Shown here: in pieces, positions 11,515-23,464 of the stretch
Layout of the letters: each line of letters begins with the position of its first letter
Position numbering within the stretch: position 1 is the stretch's first letter
Origin: Diphasiastrum complanatum
Taxonomy: Eukaryota > Streptophyta > Lycopodiopsida > Lycopodiales > Lycopodiaceae
Assembly (NCBI GenBank): GCA_029204225.1
Contig: CM055100.1
Coordinates: forward strand, 65,383,184-65,447,183
Reading direction: 5' to 3'
Length of the DNA stretch: 64,000 nucleotides
Made by a program: the position numbers and the translations under genes
Notes under the pieces: generated by a model
Seen by the model: only the letters and a program-made list of their open reading frames with translations
What the model was told of the DNA's origin: nothing
Databases searched by the model: none

Positions 11515-12207
11515 TGAGGGTACCTTCCGAATCGCCTTTTTGAACCGTGTTTGATTTGGGAAAGAATCGGCTTCTCCAGGTTCGAACCAATGAATCGGTT
11601 TTAGGGTTTTTTTTTAAAAACATTAATGTCACATCATACATATTACATATTACGTATGTCATATTCCAATGTACCATGTGCATGGTTAGTTAGTGGTAAA
11701 TTAGCAAATGTTCAATGATTCGAATTTCACGAAAATGACAATGTATACAATGTGCATTGTGTAACTTTTAACTATTAACAAGTAATAGATTATAGTACTA
11801 AGTTCTAACCTCTAATAGCTTACAAGTAACAAGTTACAATATTAAGTAGTAAGTATTAACTTCTAAATATTAACTCTTGAGTTACAATTTACAACTTACC
11901 GTAGTCTGTGAATACAAATCCCATTCCACATTCGACATTCAACATTGATAATTGAAACATTCCACATTCGAACATTGCCAAAATGTAAACTTGTTACCTG
12001 AGTCTTGAATCATATACGTAGTTTTAACTCATCCATAAATGCCAAATGGTAATAACGCTGAAGCCTGCTCAAGTTTATAATCTCAAAACTTCAAAGTTCA
12101 AATTCAACTCCTAATTTCTGTAAACTAACCAGAATACTAAATACTAAATAGTAAATACAAATGGGCCAGTCTCCTGAGTCCCCCTAAGGTAGACTAGTCA
12201 CTAAAGC
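11515..12207. other. AT-rich, no gene recognised
   Basis: Contains runs of short AT-rich words around TTACAAGTAACAAGTTACAA (11,760-11,900) without a clean repeat unit. It lies between the Copia truncation point and the hAT terminal exon. Confidence 0.55.
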
Positions 12208-15200
12208 CTAACGTAGCCTCCTCCTAGTCACCAATGGAAGCTGTGACCTCGTACGTGCAGGCTCAGGACCAGGATCCTCATCAATGCTATTAGCATCGTC
12301 AGATGGATCACTCTCATCCTCTGATGCATCCTTGCTGTCGGCTTCATCTTCCGAGGTATCTGCGTCGTCTTCGTCTTCTAGTGGCTCCTCGTGCTTGTGG
12401 GCTCGAGGACTAGAAGCCTCTCCCCCTGTCCTGCGACGTGCAGCAGCCCGAGTGGTAGGTCCTGCACGTGGGGATTGGCAAAGGGTTACAATTCACAATC
12501 ACAAGTTTCAATTCTAATTTCTAAAGCTAGAACTTACTACTTAGAGCATGGGATGGAGCTCAAAGTTCAAACTTCCAAGGGCCCAAGCCTCACGGCTCAA
12601 GGGCTAATTCAAATTTCAAAGCTTGAAATTGGAACTTGAAATTCACCTGCAAACTGCATGGCGTCATCATGGAGTAGTGCATACACGTCCTCCACCTCCT
12701 GTGACCTTGGTGGTAGGTTTGGAACCTTCGTCACATCAATGTCATCTGGATTTACATGCAGTATGTAGACAGTAGAACAACACATTTAGAATGTCACTAA
12801 GGATTCAAATTTCAATGTTCAAACACAATTGCAACTATCAAATTACAATTTACTTGCATAGGCTCCCTCGCCCCCTTCAACTTCTTCAGAAGCCGCTGGC
12901 GTGCACATACACCAACCTGTCTAATTGTGCAACACTGAGCCTGTTCCTCCTCTTTGTATGAATCAGAGAGAACAAACTCCAATTCCTCTCACATGCACTC
13001 GCTGTGCATCCTGTGAGAGAATGCGTATGGCGAGCTTCTGCAATTGAGGACAATCACCCCCATACTTCTCCCACCATGAAACAGGGCGCAGTTGTCCTTC
13101 TCTGAGCTGCGCTTCTGGACACCCAAACTCAAGAGCCTCACGCCTGCACAGTGGACACGTGAGTTGTGACAATGCACATCGAAGATCATTCATGAGTGAG
13201 TGCTGAGTGTGACAATGTGGCCACTCACTTCATTGGGATTCAAGAAAGGACTTGAAAAAATAACAAATGTTAGAGAATTGTCATGAATTACACCTGAAGA
13301 CATTTAGATCATCCCTGAGTGAATCTTGCCTGACAGGATCAGGATAGACCCTCTCAATGTATGTGCGCCATCCCTATAAGAGCTCTGCATCATGGAATTG
13401 ATCTTCATTCCTCCATAGAGGATGAAGAATGCAAGCCATAGTGTGTAGAGGCTGATGGAACCACTCCCACCTGGCTTGCCACTTTTCTCTTATTTCTTCA
13501 ACCCTATAAAATTTGAAAATCATACATCATACATGTCATATGGTGCATACTGCATATTACATAAACACTCATCAATCAAGAGATAATGCATAATACAAAC
13601 CTCTCTGCACTGAAGGCAGTGCAGGTGCGAATCTGCTCTCCCAGCCTGTCCATGAACTTATAGAGAATGCCCAAAGTTGCGCCCTCTCTATCCGTAAGGC
13701 GCAGGACAGTGTAAAGAGGCTGCAACGCTATGACAATGGCCTATGTATCATCCCAAAAAGGAGATGCGAGCACAATCCTCTCAAATCGCTGAGCCTTAGG
13801 CTCTCGCGAGTGCCTCCACTGACGCCAAGGCTGTAAGACCACCATCTGTCTCAAGCCGTCATGCACCTTCACGAGGCGCTCCAGAACAATGAAAATAAAG
13901 CCAAACCTGGAACGAATCATGATTGCAAATTGTATTAGCTTCAACAAAGCAATTATCGGATAACAAGGTCTTAGGTTGAAACTCGAAAGTAGTTAGTAGT
14001 TGCTAGTAAGCTATGTACTAGCTTCTAAGTAGTAAGAATCTAAGTGATGAATCAAATTTGATGAATAGAAAAGTAGACCTGGTGGGGGCAGGCCTCAAAA
14101 TGTCGAGGCTAGAATACTCCCTGAACATGCTCAGGACCCTCAATCTCTTGGTGACAAACCTCACCAAGAACCGGCCTATGTCTGGTACCTTTGCAATCCA
14201 TGGCAACTTTGCTAAATCCTCAAACAAGAGGTCTAAGCAATGTGCAGCACAGGGTGACCAAAAGATCCAACGGTACTTTTCATTTACGAGCTTCCCCATG
14301 GCAACACAATTTGCCACATTGTCGGTGACGACCTGCAAAGCACAACAATCATCAATGCAAGTTGCAACATCCGACATCGATCTTCTTTGAAGTCCATGAT
14401 CCAAGAAGCAACATTGAACAAGTAGTGTAAGTAAAGAGTTTTCACTCATTTTTATTTTTCACTACTCAACTGAAAGTCAAGAATCAATACGTGCACAACA
14501 TTCTCTTTGCCGACCTCCACAATGGCCGCATCAATAAGCCCAAACATTGTGGCCGCATCAATAAATCCAAACAATGTTTGGGCATCCAAGCTTAAGCCCG
14601 AGGTGTCGATGCATCTCAAGAACGTCGTGCCCAAGCAAGAAGAAACCAATATATTTACAATATGGCGCTTCCTGGTATCAGTCCAACCATCTGATATGAT
14701 GGAGCACCCATACCTAGTTCAAAAGATCTCATTGCCCACAAAATTCAGATTTCAGATGGCAATTGTCAATTGCATTAAAATTTAACAATTTATGTAATTG
14801 GTCAATAAATAACTATTTCAATCATTCTTAATTTTTAAAACATAGAAGTTAAGAGATAGAACTTAGAAGTTAGAACTTGGCACTCGCCACTTCAAACTTG
14901 GAATTTCAAGTTAGAACATAAATGACAATACATATCAGTAATTAGTAATTACTAATTACATTAAAGTAGGGTTTAGGAATAAGGATTTACATGGCCCATC
15001 ATCTCTTGATAGGCTCTAGCTCCCTATCCACGGAGTCTCGCTCGTCAACCAACTGAGTCGTCATCAACTGCTGCATGGATGGTCCCTCCCACTCTGAACC
15101 AATCCTAGATATATGTCTCATCATCTCCCTCCATGTAGGGGTCGCATCCAAGTGAAAGGGGAGGTTGCACATGTAGAATCACCTCCTAATAGATACATTG

Positions 15201-15770
15201 GCTATCTCCTTGTTGCTTTGCTGGAAGGATGCCACATACACATCTCTACCCTAAGATGTGTACCAGTATGGCTCTGGGCATGAGAAGAGCCTCGTGACAA
15301 CGGTGCCACCGCATCACTATGACTCTGAGTCTGACCCTGTGATGTGGAAGGGCCTGCTGGAACTGTTGCACATTGCCAATGGCCACAAATTAATAGTTAC
15401 TATCTAGATCCTAGAATCTACGACAAATTACAATGGAGATAGATGAATCGTGATAGACTGTAGTAGTCTGTAAATTGTAGTAATGTCAAAGTACATACGA
15501 TATGCAATGAATTATAGTTTACAACACAATCATCAATGCAAATATTTTCTATTTAGCATCTAGCAACAACTTGATGACCCTCCGAGGTAGCCGTAGATGG
15601 AGCTGCAGGTATCATCAATGAGTCAGGTGCTCGCGCACAACCTGCGATCTCAAAACCACGTAGACGCAATAGGTGTGCCTTATTCTAGTAAGGCCACCTA
15701 TGTAGTCCTTGCCACAATACTTGGAAGTCCACCTCTTAGTGCCTGAGGTGCCATAATTAGAAGCAACTGT
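12208..15770 (-). pseudogene. hAT transposase gene, nearly full domain set, several stops
   Basis: Minus strand, in order. BED zinc finger (KRWTSKYCGKDYIGG near 15,735-15,640). A linker (YMCNLPFHLDATPTWREMMR, 15,200-15,010). DUF659-type core (SDGWTDTRKRHIVN near 14,690, then VVTDNVANCVAMGKL and CAAHCLDLLFEDL). A middle region (VKVHDGLRQMVVL and FWDD). The hAT dimerisation domain (SWWEKYGGDCPQLQKLAIRI near 13,080 and KRRNRLSVAQLDRLVYVHA). A last exon 12,461-12,208 coding a very acidic tail. GT-AG introns are visible at 14,490-14,333 and 14,078-13,907, and others are likely. In-frame stops occur near 15,195, 13,740 and 13,378, with a frameshift in the dimerisation domain. The intact enzyme would cut and paste DNA with 8-bp target duplications. 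The AT-rich introns explain the gaps between frames. Confidence 0.88.
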
Positions 15771-15824
15771 AAGTCTACCTCCCTCTCTCTCAAAGACTCA
15801 AACACACTTCTAACTAAAGAATCT

Positions 15825-15860
<36 letters not shown>

Positions 15861-16092
15861 TGTCAAACACACACACACACACATTATCAAACACACACAC
15901 ACACATTTGTAAAAAACACACAAACACACACAAAAACACAAAAACACAAAAACACACACACATTGTCAAACATTTAACACACACACACACACATTTGTCA
16001 ACAGTCACACACATCAACAGCCACTCACACAACTCCACCCCTTTCTATCTCTCTCGGGAGTCGGATCTCCTCTCTCTCTCTCTCTCTCTCTC
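15825..16092. repeat. CA/CT microsatellite tract
   Basis: Interrupted (CA)n blocks from 15,829 to 15,998 with CACATTGTCAAA-type interruptions, then (CT)n at 16,069-16,092. It separates the hAT gene from the LTR element to its right. Confidence 0.9.
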
Positions 16093-16094
16093 AC

Positions 16095-16265
16095 TAGGCC
16101 ATGACTCGAGCTCCAGAACTAGCTCATGACTTCTGACTACTTGACTAGCTCACCACAAGTCGGAGGCTCAGTCCTTGACTTCCTAACTTGCTCTGGGACT
16201 TTCGGGAATGTCACCCCTTAGAGTCTTACAGGGCACACTAGGTGCACCGAGTTAGCTTTACAACA
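16095..16265 (-). repeat. 3' LTR fragment of the non-coding element
   Basis: Matches 17,566-17,733 including the terminal CTTTACAACA. The left part is missing and replaced by the CT microsatellite. Confidence 0.75.
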
Positions 16266-17019
16266 CTGGGCCCCACAGCCCTCTTTTTCTTCTTTATAAA
16301 GACAACTTCAATACAAAAGTATCTCCTCAAATGAGCACAATCAAATAACCTGAGAGCCAAGTAAGAACCAGGTCCTTTGTGTCCACGCGAGCACACAAAA
16401 AACGAACATACAAACAAAAGCTAATACACATAGGATCCCTCTCAAGTCACATCTCCCTTGAGACTAGATGTAGGACCTTTGCCTAGCCGCACCCACACAA
16501 ATTTATCATATAATTAGCCCACGAGAAACATCCATCCAACCATTTGTGCTTCCACTAAGCAGCACATTGCTTCAGTAACGCCCCACCAATTTTGGTCGAC
16601 AACCCTTATAGCTGAACGATCGGCAACTATCCCGCATCTACAGTTGACACCCGTGCTTTACACCTGAATTCGAGCAACATCTTTGTATCAATGGTTAACT
16701 TGTATAGTTCGAATATGTCACCCCGCACCCCACAAGACACAGATTGTGCTTTCACCTACCTAGGCAGGACTTTGCCTCATTTGTCCTACACTTAGGTGGC
16801 GCCAGGTCCGAACTGCGAGAACTCACCGTGCTTACACCTCGAGGGAAGCACCTTGTCGCATCAAGTTCCCCGTTTTGCCGACCACCCCGACCGTGGATGG
16901 TGCACCCATGCTTACATTGTGGGCAACACCTTGCACAACGGCTGTCTTGACGAATCCCCAAAAGTGCCCATCCCTGTGAGACTCGCGTAATTGACCGGCT
17001 AGTTGGCTCTGATACCACA

Positions 17020-17733
17020 TGTTGCGTCGACGCTGGGACTTGAGTGGTTTCCCCAAGACATGCTTAAGTCTAACATTCATTCGACATGAACTCACTAAAA
17101 AGCCAACTTAGAAAACGCAACAAGCCAAACCATTCAAACCTAGGAGAACAAGAATCCCAACCAATCCTCGAAGTCGACTTAGAATCTGTCCCCAAAAGGT
17201 AATCAAAGGCGTAAACAAGTCACTCATGAAATCCCAAGGCATAGTGGTCGCCAAACCGACCAAATGGCATAGCGGCGGGCCTCACGTCAGTGACATGGAC
17301 CCTTAGGCGCCAACGACGCAAAAAGGTTGTAGTAGTTGGACTTGGCGTTGGTTGAGCTGCCCAAGTTTTTGTCTGCCAGACTCCCCCTATAGTTCTGCTG
17401 TCATTCGGCGCCCCCCCCCTCTGCCTTGGAATATAGTGCTGCCTTTCCTAATTAAGCTTGGCAAGCTTGGTAGAATCAGTCTAGCTCCCAGATATGGGTC
17501 CTGGGAGCTGTCTCGGCGGGCAGAATCAGCTTGGCTCTTGGACATGGGTCCCAAGAGCCCTCTAGGCCATGACTAGAGCTCCAGAGCTAGCTCATGACTT
17601 GTGACTACTTGACTGGCTCACCACAGGTTGGAGGCTCAATCCTTGACTTTTTAACTTGCTTTGGGACTTTAGGGAGTGTCACCCCTTAGAGTCTTACAAA
17701 GCACATTGGGTGCGCCGAGTCAACTTTACAACA
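17020..17733 (-). repeat. 5' LTR of the non-coding element
   Basis: 714 bp with TGTTGCGTCGACGC at the left and CTTTACAACA at the right. Blocks 17,216-17,340 and 17,335-17,540 match 9301-9808, with a deletion of roughly 180 bp relative to that copy. Confidence 0.75.
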
Positions 17734-17974
17734 CAATCCCACCATTGCCATTGGCCCTTATGCACATTGAGTTATAGCCTAGAGATGGATGTGGAGCTAC
17801 TAGCAATAGCACGTTGTAATGTACACTTTATAGCTATTTAATTTGTGCTATTAGCTACTTAGAAGTGAGAACCCAGTACTAACGTAATGCATGCACTTGG
17901 AACTGAAAAATTGATGGAATTGAAGACTTGAATGCTCACCTCTAGTTGTCGAAGGACCAACCTCTTTTGCACAT

Positions 17975-18115
17975 ACAAGCTATTTTGTGAGCAAGCAACG
18001 ATCTCGGAGCTACGCAAATGTAGAAGGTTTGCCTTTGTCCGAGTAGGGCAACCTATGTAACTTAGGCCATAATACTTGCAAGGCCACCTTTTTGTGCTTG
18101 AGATGCCATAGTTAA
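17975..18115 (-). pseudogene. Second hAT BED-finger fragment
   Basis: The minus-strand frame reads KRWPCKYYGLSYIGCPTRTK, closely parallel to the finger of the hAT gene at about 15,640-15,735, but the second zinc Cys is Tyr (CKYY for CKYC). Upstream DNA to about 17,940 also aligns loosely. A separate, older hAT copy is the simplest reading. Confidence 0.65.
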
Positions 18116-19809
18116 AAGCAATGGTCCATGGCCTCTTAAGGGATCCCTAGACATGCTAAACTGTATTCCTAATTCCTAATCTTGAGACCCTAAACTATAA
18201 ATCATAACTCAATTTTGATTCCCCTCTCATAAACCCTAAATCCCCTCCCCTCGCTATCACTACTCTCATCTCTCCTCTCATACTCGCTCATTCCTTCTGC
18301 AGACTCACATGACACTTTCTCTCTCTCAAAGACGGGCTCTAGATTTAGCATGAGACAAGTAGTTGCCAACCATCTAAGGAAGGGACACTCGTCTCTAGTC
18401 ACTCTAGAGAGTTCATGCATTAGGAAGCACGTATGAGACTCAAATAGTAAGTGTGACCTTTTTTACGCCATAGTGACTCCCACAACCATGTATGCAATAG
18501 AATTACGAGGTTCAGGGATCATGAAATTTGATTGGACTAGCTTTGCATGTATCCAGGTGAGTATGCTATCACGAAGCCCTTTGTCCCACACCAGATTGTT
18601 TTAGCAGAGTTTGTCGTGCCTCTTCTTGAAGTTTTTTTGCAGATGATTATTTCTATACTGAGGGTTATGGCATTTGGGATTGATGATGATGCATTGGCAG
18701 TTGCAGATGCCATTGGATAACACTCACATCCTCTAGAGGACTTCATGAGTGGGGTGATCGCTGATCATGCTACTCGTAGGCATCACGACTACTAGACACA
18801 TTTTTGGGCATCTCATATCTCATCTCGTAGAGGGTACTCATGCATATATCTGACAAGTGATCAACGGATCAAACCTTCATAGAGCTTGGAGTGCCATCTT
18901 ATGCCAGCTTTTTATCAATGACATCCCCTCGAAATTGACCGCCATGGAGACGTTGCTCCACCATGGTACGTTTTTGGATTGTCACATGCTCTTTGCTTCA
19001 CACTAGGACAATTCAAAGTACCTTTACACCAACCATAGATAGAGAGCAGCCTTTTCTAGGGTATTCCTTGGGAGAACTGGATTTGACAATTGTGCTCCAT
19101 GGGAGAAGTAGAGTCAAAAGAGTCTTCAAGTGTCCAAAATACTACGAGATTAGATATTAATCCTTAGTTCAAGGTCACCTAGTCACACTCGGTTCTATTA
19201 TGAGATATGAGGATTAGTGGTGTGTTGCTTTGATGTTATGAGAGATGCTTCGGTTGAGGAGAGCTTCACAACCCGACGGATACCACCACTCACCATACAC
19301 AACAACATATCTCCTCTAGGAGATGACCTAGATCACAGACACAATTTGAGTTACAAGATGTAATAGGTATCCCTTTTAGACATCGTAGTCAAAGAAAATG
19401 CCAAAAATATATCAGACTAGTTATTTCTAGGGTTACTCTACGACACTTTCATAGGAGATTCTGACAATCATCCACACATGCTACACGTCCTCTAGGATCA
19501 GGAATTTCTTCATATCACTTCAGCATGATATAGTGACATCATGTATTGATCAATAGTTTCATTTGTTCTTGTAGGTGCTCATAGTTGCATAGTTAGACTT
19601 TTTATGTATCAGCTTAGATTATTTAGTTTAATGGTTTACATATTCATGTTTTGGAGCTCCACTAGTTTATAAACACTTGACTTGCACTTCATTAGTCTTA
19701 TGTGTCTTTTGGCACCAAAAAGACTTTAACAAAGCTTTCTTAGTTTTTCTCGTGTGAAAAGTGGAAAAGAAAGGTCCAAACGGGATTCATGTTTTTGGAT
19801 GGAGCAGGT
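18116..19809. other. No gene recognised
   Basis: Short frames at 18,202-18,420 and 18,537-18,746 (minus) and 18,963-19,160 (plus) match nothing I know. Given the remnant to the right, part of this may be decayed gypsy pol. Confidence 0.5.
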
Positions 19810-20195
19810 ACTTACCATTTAATTAGTTATGGGTATTTCTTATCATTGGTGTGATGGTCAATCAGAGGTTTTGAATTGCATACTCGAGGACTACGTACGT
19901 TCATTAATTTCTCCCTTATTGGGACCAACATTCATGTTCAGAATTCAACGTATAGCTATAATAGCTTTAGTATTTTGTCATTTCTTTTGGATCATGGTTA
20001 TGCTTTGAGCACTACTTGGCATACCTCTGCATTGTAACAAATGCACCAGTTACCTTTTAAAATTTTCTCTCAGATGCATGAGCACTATTTTGAGGGCACA
20101 TGGTCATCTGTAGCAGATACAACAACAATACAAAGTTGCAGCTGATAAGCATCCATGGTATGTTGAGTTTGAGGAGGTTTGGATGTTTATGTGAG
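19810..20195 (+). pseudogene. Ty3/gypsy integrase remnant
   Basis: The frame at 19,822-19,905 reads YHWCDGQSEVLNCILEDY, the gypsy integrase motif around the catalytic Glu (DGQTE). Near 20,150, KVAADKHPWYVEFEE matches the C-terminal stretch before the integrase end. Stops and frameshifts lie between. It is heavily decayed, with no LTR visible. Confidence 0.7.
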
Positions 20196-22437
20196 GCTGA
20201 GGTTTGCTAGACACAAATCTGTCCGGGGCAATCTCAGACAGAAAAGCTGGCATCATGCCACTATTGACCCTTCCGCTTTGTAGAAAAGCTCACTATTATC
20301 TAATAACTTATCTTGCAGTTACTAATGACTATTTGTGCTTGGGACATCTTTCATGTTATCCTCTTGAAGGTGGTGCCGGTGATTATGCCGCCATTGACCT
20401 GATAATGCAGAGTTATTTCCATTTCTACAAGCTGCCATACTTAGGTCAGAGTTAATCAAAGCAGATTGTGACACCAATGCTATAGTGGGGATGGACGATC
20501 TATTGACAAGGCAACATGGGAGCCTATTGATGTAAATGTGCACATGTTGCATTTATAGGATCAGGCAAGCCCACGGTGGCTACCATACAATCTTGAACAT
20601 CATGCAATACTCACTCTTACTACTTAGGGAGTTTTTGTTTTTTTCCTTTACGACATTATTACTATAGTGTTTCTTTTGTATATGCTGCTTTTAAAAGCCC
20701 ACATCAGGGCAATGTCTTGTAAATAGGGAACAAATATGTTGGAGTTGATATCACCTTTGACTACTGGGCCCTTAAAGGCCTGTCTTTATTTCGAAGTACA
20801 GTAATCAGACCCTCTAGAGGTAGCTCACAGTTAGGGTGGCTGCTTTTGTATTTGAACCAGTAATGCCCCCAACTAACAGTTCCTGGAAGGTTCCTAAGAA
20901 CAATGTAGATAGAGTAGTTCCATTAAGACATTAGTTTATGCGATTCAGGTTCAGAGCTCATTTTAGGTGACTCTATCATAATTTTTGTAGAAATCTGCTG
21001 TTGTGATTGATGTTCAGTCATTACTCAAAGTTGGAGCTTACTTTTTTTTTTTTCATTTTCTATTGTCTTTGGACTTATGTGATGCCATATATGTGAATCT
21101 TCTTCGTAACCATTTGGACGTCTTCTATCTGTTCTCTAGTGTTCTTAATCATAGCCATGGGTGACAGCTTCCAAGAGGAGGAGGTCTATTTCAGACAAGA
21201 AGATAGGGTAGGAGTCAAGAACTTTTCTTGAACTCATTCAATTTTAGCCGATTTAGACTGAGATATGCTGCCTCCTTAAGCATCACAACCATAACTATCC
21301 CCTGTTTTATTCCTGTACATATAACAATAAAAACTTTAACCCAGAATAAATTCATCAGCTCCTTATTGTAGGAAATGTGAAATTGTCGACATGTTTACCT
21401 GAGAGATGAAGTTCTGGCAATCTGGAAATTCCAAAATTTCCAGAGCCCTAACTCTAGTTGCTCAAATGTTGGAAGTGAGGTTATTTCCTTCATCCTTTGC
21501 CTTCAAGTATTTGTTAGAATCAAAAACTAATGTGAGCATTACACTCTACAGTCAAAAGATTGAAAGCAGGTTTTTCTGCACAAATTAGCAATTCGGATCT
21601 CGTGAATTCTGGCACCCAATCTTTCTGAGGATTTGTGAGCAACAAGATAAAATTGTGCTCCCATGAACAAATAGTTGTTTATGGCCCTGCAAAATGCTGT
21701 AATACCAAGTCATGAACATATTCAGGCAAGATTTTTCACAGAACCATCAAATCAACAGCAAATTATGTGAATCTCCAGTTCTTATTTCACGATGATCAAC
21801 ATGAAGAATCATATTTATCACTGATGAGAGTTAAGCTTTTTATGGTCTATTTGGGCGACCTAGAGTTGGCCATGTCATTGGATGGCCCCTGACCTCAAAC
21901 AATGAAAAATTACCTTTGAGTTGTGCGACCAGCCACCAATGCAACAAAACCATGGGCCCAATGGAACTTACTTTGGTGGGTCTCTATGAGTTAACGAGGT
22001 CGAAGTACTCTAGAGTACTAATGAGTGCCCTCATCAAATGTACATAACCTTTTTGCCAATCAAATTTGATACATTTATTCTTTTGGATTCAGAACCATTG
22101 GTCTTTTGCAAAAATCAGGTATTGATTTATGCACCTTTTCTGTTGGATGTATTGTTCATACTCAGATCTCTCTTCATGCCTATATCCATCTAGCAAAAGT
22201 AGAGCTGGAACTGACTTTGATAAGTAATCTGGAAAGAGGGACTTTGAAACTGATTTATATTTTCATTGAACCTCTGGCAGCTTTTAAGTTCTACTAGCTA
22301 ATAGAATGAGTTGATACATGCTGAAGGTATTCTCAGGTAGGCTTTCAGTGCATGTGTATATGATAGTAAAAAGAGCCTAGAGTGCATTATAAACCTGTTG
22401 CAGGTCTTTCTTTTAGTTAAAAGTGGTATGCTGATTG
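20196..22437. other. Intron or intergenic DNA, no gene recognised
   Basis: No convincing exon. I looked for the missing first exon of the mitochondrial carrier (a PLARLT-type motif ending at a GT donor) and did not find it. A perfect 16-bp palindrome AGTACTCTAGAGTACT sits at 22,004-22,019. Confidence 0.55.
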
Positions 22438-22445
22438 TAGATAAC

Positions 22446-22796
22446 AATGTTTCATCGAAACACGTTTCGAACAAAGAAACGCATTTGAAGCGCCCCGTTC
22501 GAAACGGGCCCGTTTCGAAATGCGTTTCTTACGTTCGAAACGCCTGTTAAAAAAATGCAATTTTTTTTGACTGAGGAAAGCAACCATACACAGTTTCTCC
22601 TCTTGAAATTGCATTCTCTAGAGCATTCTCATGAAATTGGATGTATCTACTTGGTACTAGTCTTTCTATGACATGTCTAAAAACCCATTAAAACACATTT
22701 CCAAAAAAAAAAAACCCTAGAATAATTTCCCGTCCTGAACCACCCGTTTCAAACCTGTTTTGAAACAACGTACGAAACGGACCCATGAAACATTGA
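22446..22796. mobile_element. hAT-like MITE with 8-bp direct repeats
   Basis: About 351 bp with inverted ends AATGTTTCAT / ATGAAACATT, flanked on both sides by TAGATAAC (22,438-22,445 and 22,797-22,804). Clusters of GAAACG/AAACGG words lie near both ends, for example around 22,495-22,520. It has no coding capacity. Size, CA..TG-like ends and 8-bp duplication suit the hAT superfamily. It lies in the intron upstream of the first visible carrier exon. Confidence 0.75.
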
Positions 22797-23290
22797 TAGA
22801 TAACTTGAGCAGTGCTTGTCAATGTCCCTTGTTGGCAAGATAAAATGAATTGTGAAATTCCAATGACACATTTTTCCATCATGTGCGAGTGAAGGTAATG
22901 ATTGTTCATTTCCAGGGTAAGATGAGTTTTGTGAAGAGTAAAATAATACAATGTCTCTTGCCCAATGACTTGATGTCTAAGAAAATCTTCTAGCAATTAG
23001 TAGTTTTAAATAATTTGACAACCTGGAAACCTGAGCGGGGCATTGGCCAGTGTTGGTTTTGTTCAAATTCTGACTCTTGCCTTATCATTGGTAAGCTGTT
23101 ATATTATTGTTTTCTTATCAAGCTGTGTTTGCATCTATGGAGCTCCTACTAATATGAGTACAGCCAGAGTATCAACATGTGATCGATAGCTATCAAACAT
23201 TTGATTGCAATATTAGAGAGCACTGAGCTTGTTATAAGAAAGCCAAAGTTTCTTCTGATATCGTTTTTTTATCTTTGGTATCTTGTTTAG

Positions 23291-23464
23291 GTCCAAGGCA
23301 TGCATCGGAAAGGTTCTTTGGGTCATGCAAGTATTTTTCAAGAAGCTTCAAGAATATTCCGCGAGGAAGGTGTTCGGGCATTCTGGAAGGGGAATCTGGT
23401 TACAGTAGTCCATCGGCTTCCATATTCGTCTATCAATTTCTTTGCCTACGAGCGTTATAAGGCG
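23291..23464 (+). CDS. Carrier exon (first visible)
   Basis: Acceptor TTGTTTAG before 23,291 and donor GTAAGA at 23,465; phase 0 at both ends. Codes VQGMHRKGS... to SSINFFAYERYKA: end of repeat 1 (FREEGVRAFWKGN) and its even-numbered helix. Confidence 0.92.

Larger units (their letters stand above)
16095..17733 (-). mobile_element. Non-coding LTR element (LARD/TRIM-like)
   Basis: The right LTR 17,020-17,733 has TGTTG...CAACA ends. A minus-strand primer site TGGTATCAGAGCC lies at 17,017-17,005, two bases away. The left LTR is cut, with only its end (about 16,095-16,265) present and matching 17,566-17,733. The inner part (16,266-17,004) is about 740 bp and has no domain I can recognise. A purine-rich stretch sits beside the left LTR, as a polypurine tract should. 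Its LTR is the same family as 9274-9808. Confidence 0.75.

Noticed and set aside
12284-12517. Plus-strand serine-rich open frame
   Set aside because: It is the complement of the acidic hAT tail exon; the minus strand has the domain context, splice sites and stop.
15823-16129. Val/Cys-rich and Thr/His-rich frames on both strands
   Set aside because: Both come from the CA microsatellite.
22080-22115. Possible first carrier exon ending CAAAAATCAG before GT
   Set aside because: The bases before it do not code the expected carrier motif in any frame.
23275-23460. Alternative frame over the first visible carrier exon
   Set aside because: The carrier frame at 23,291 has splice sites and family motifs; this one is a shadow.
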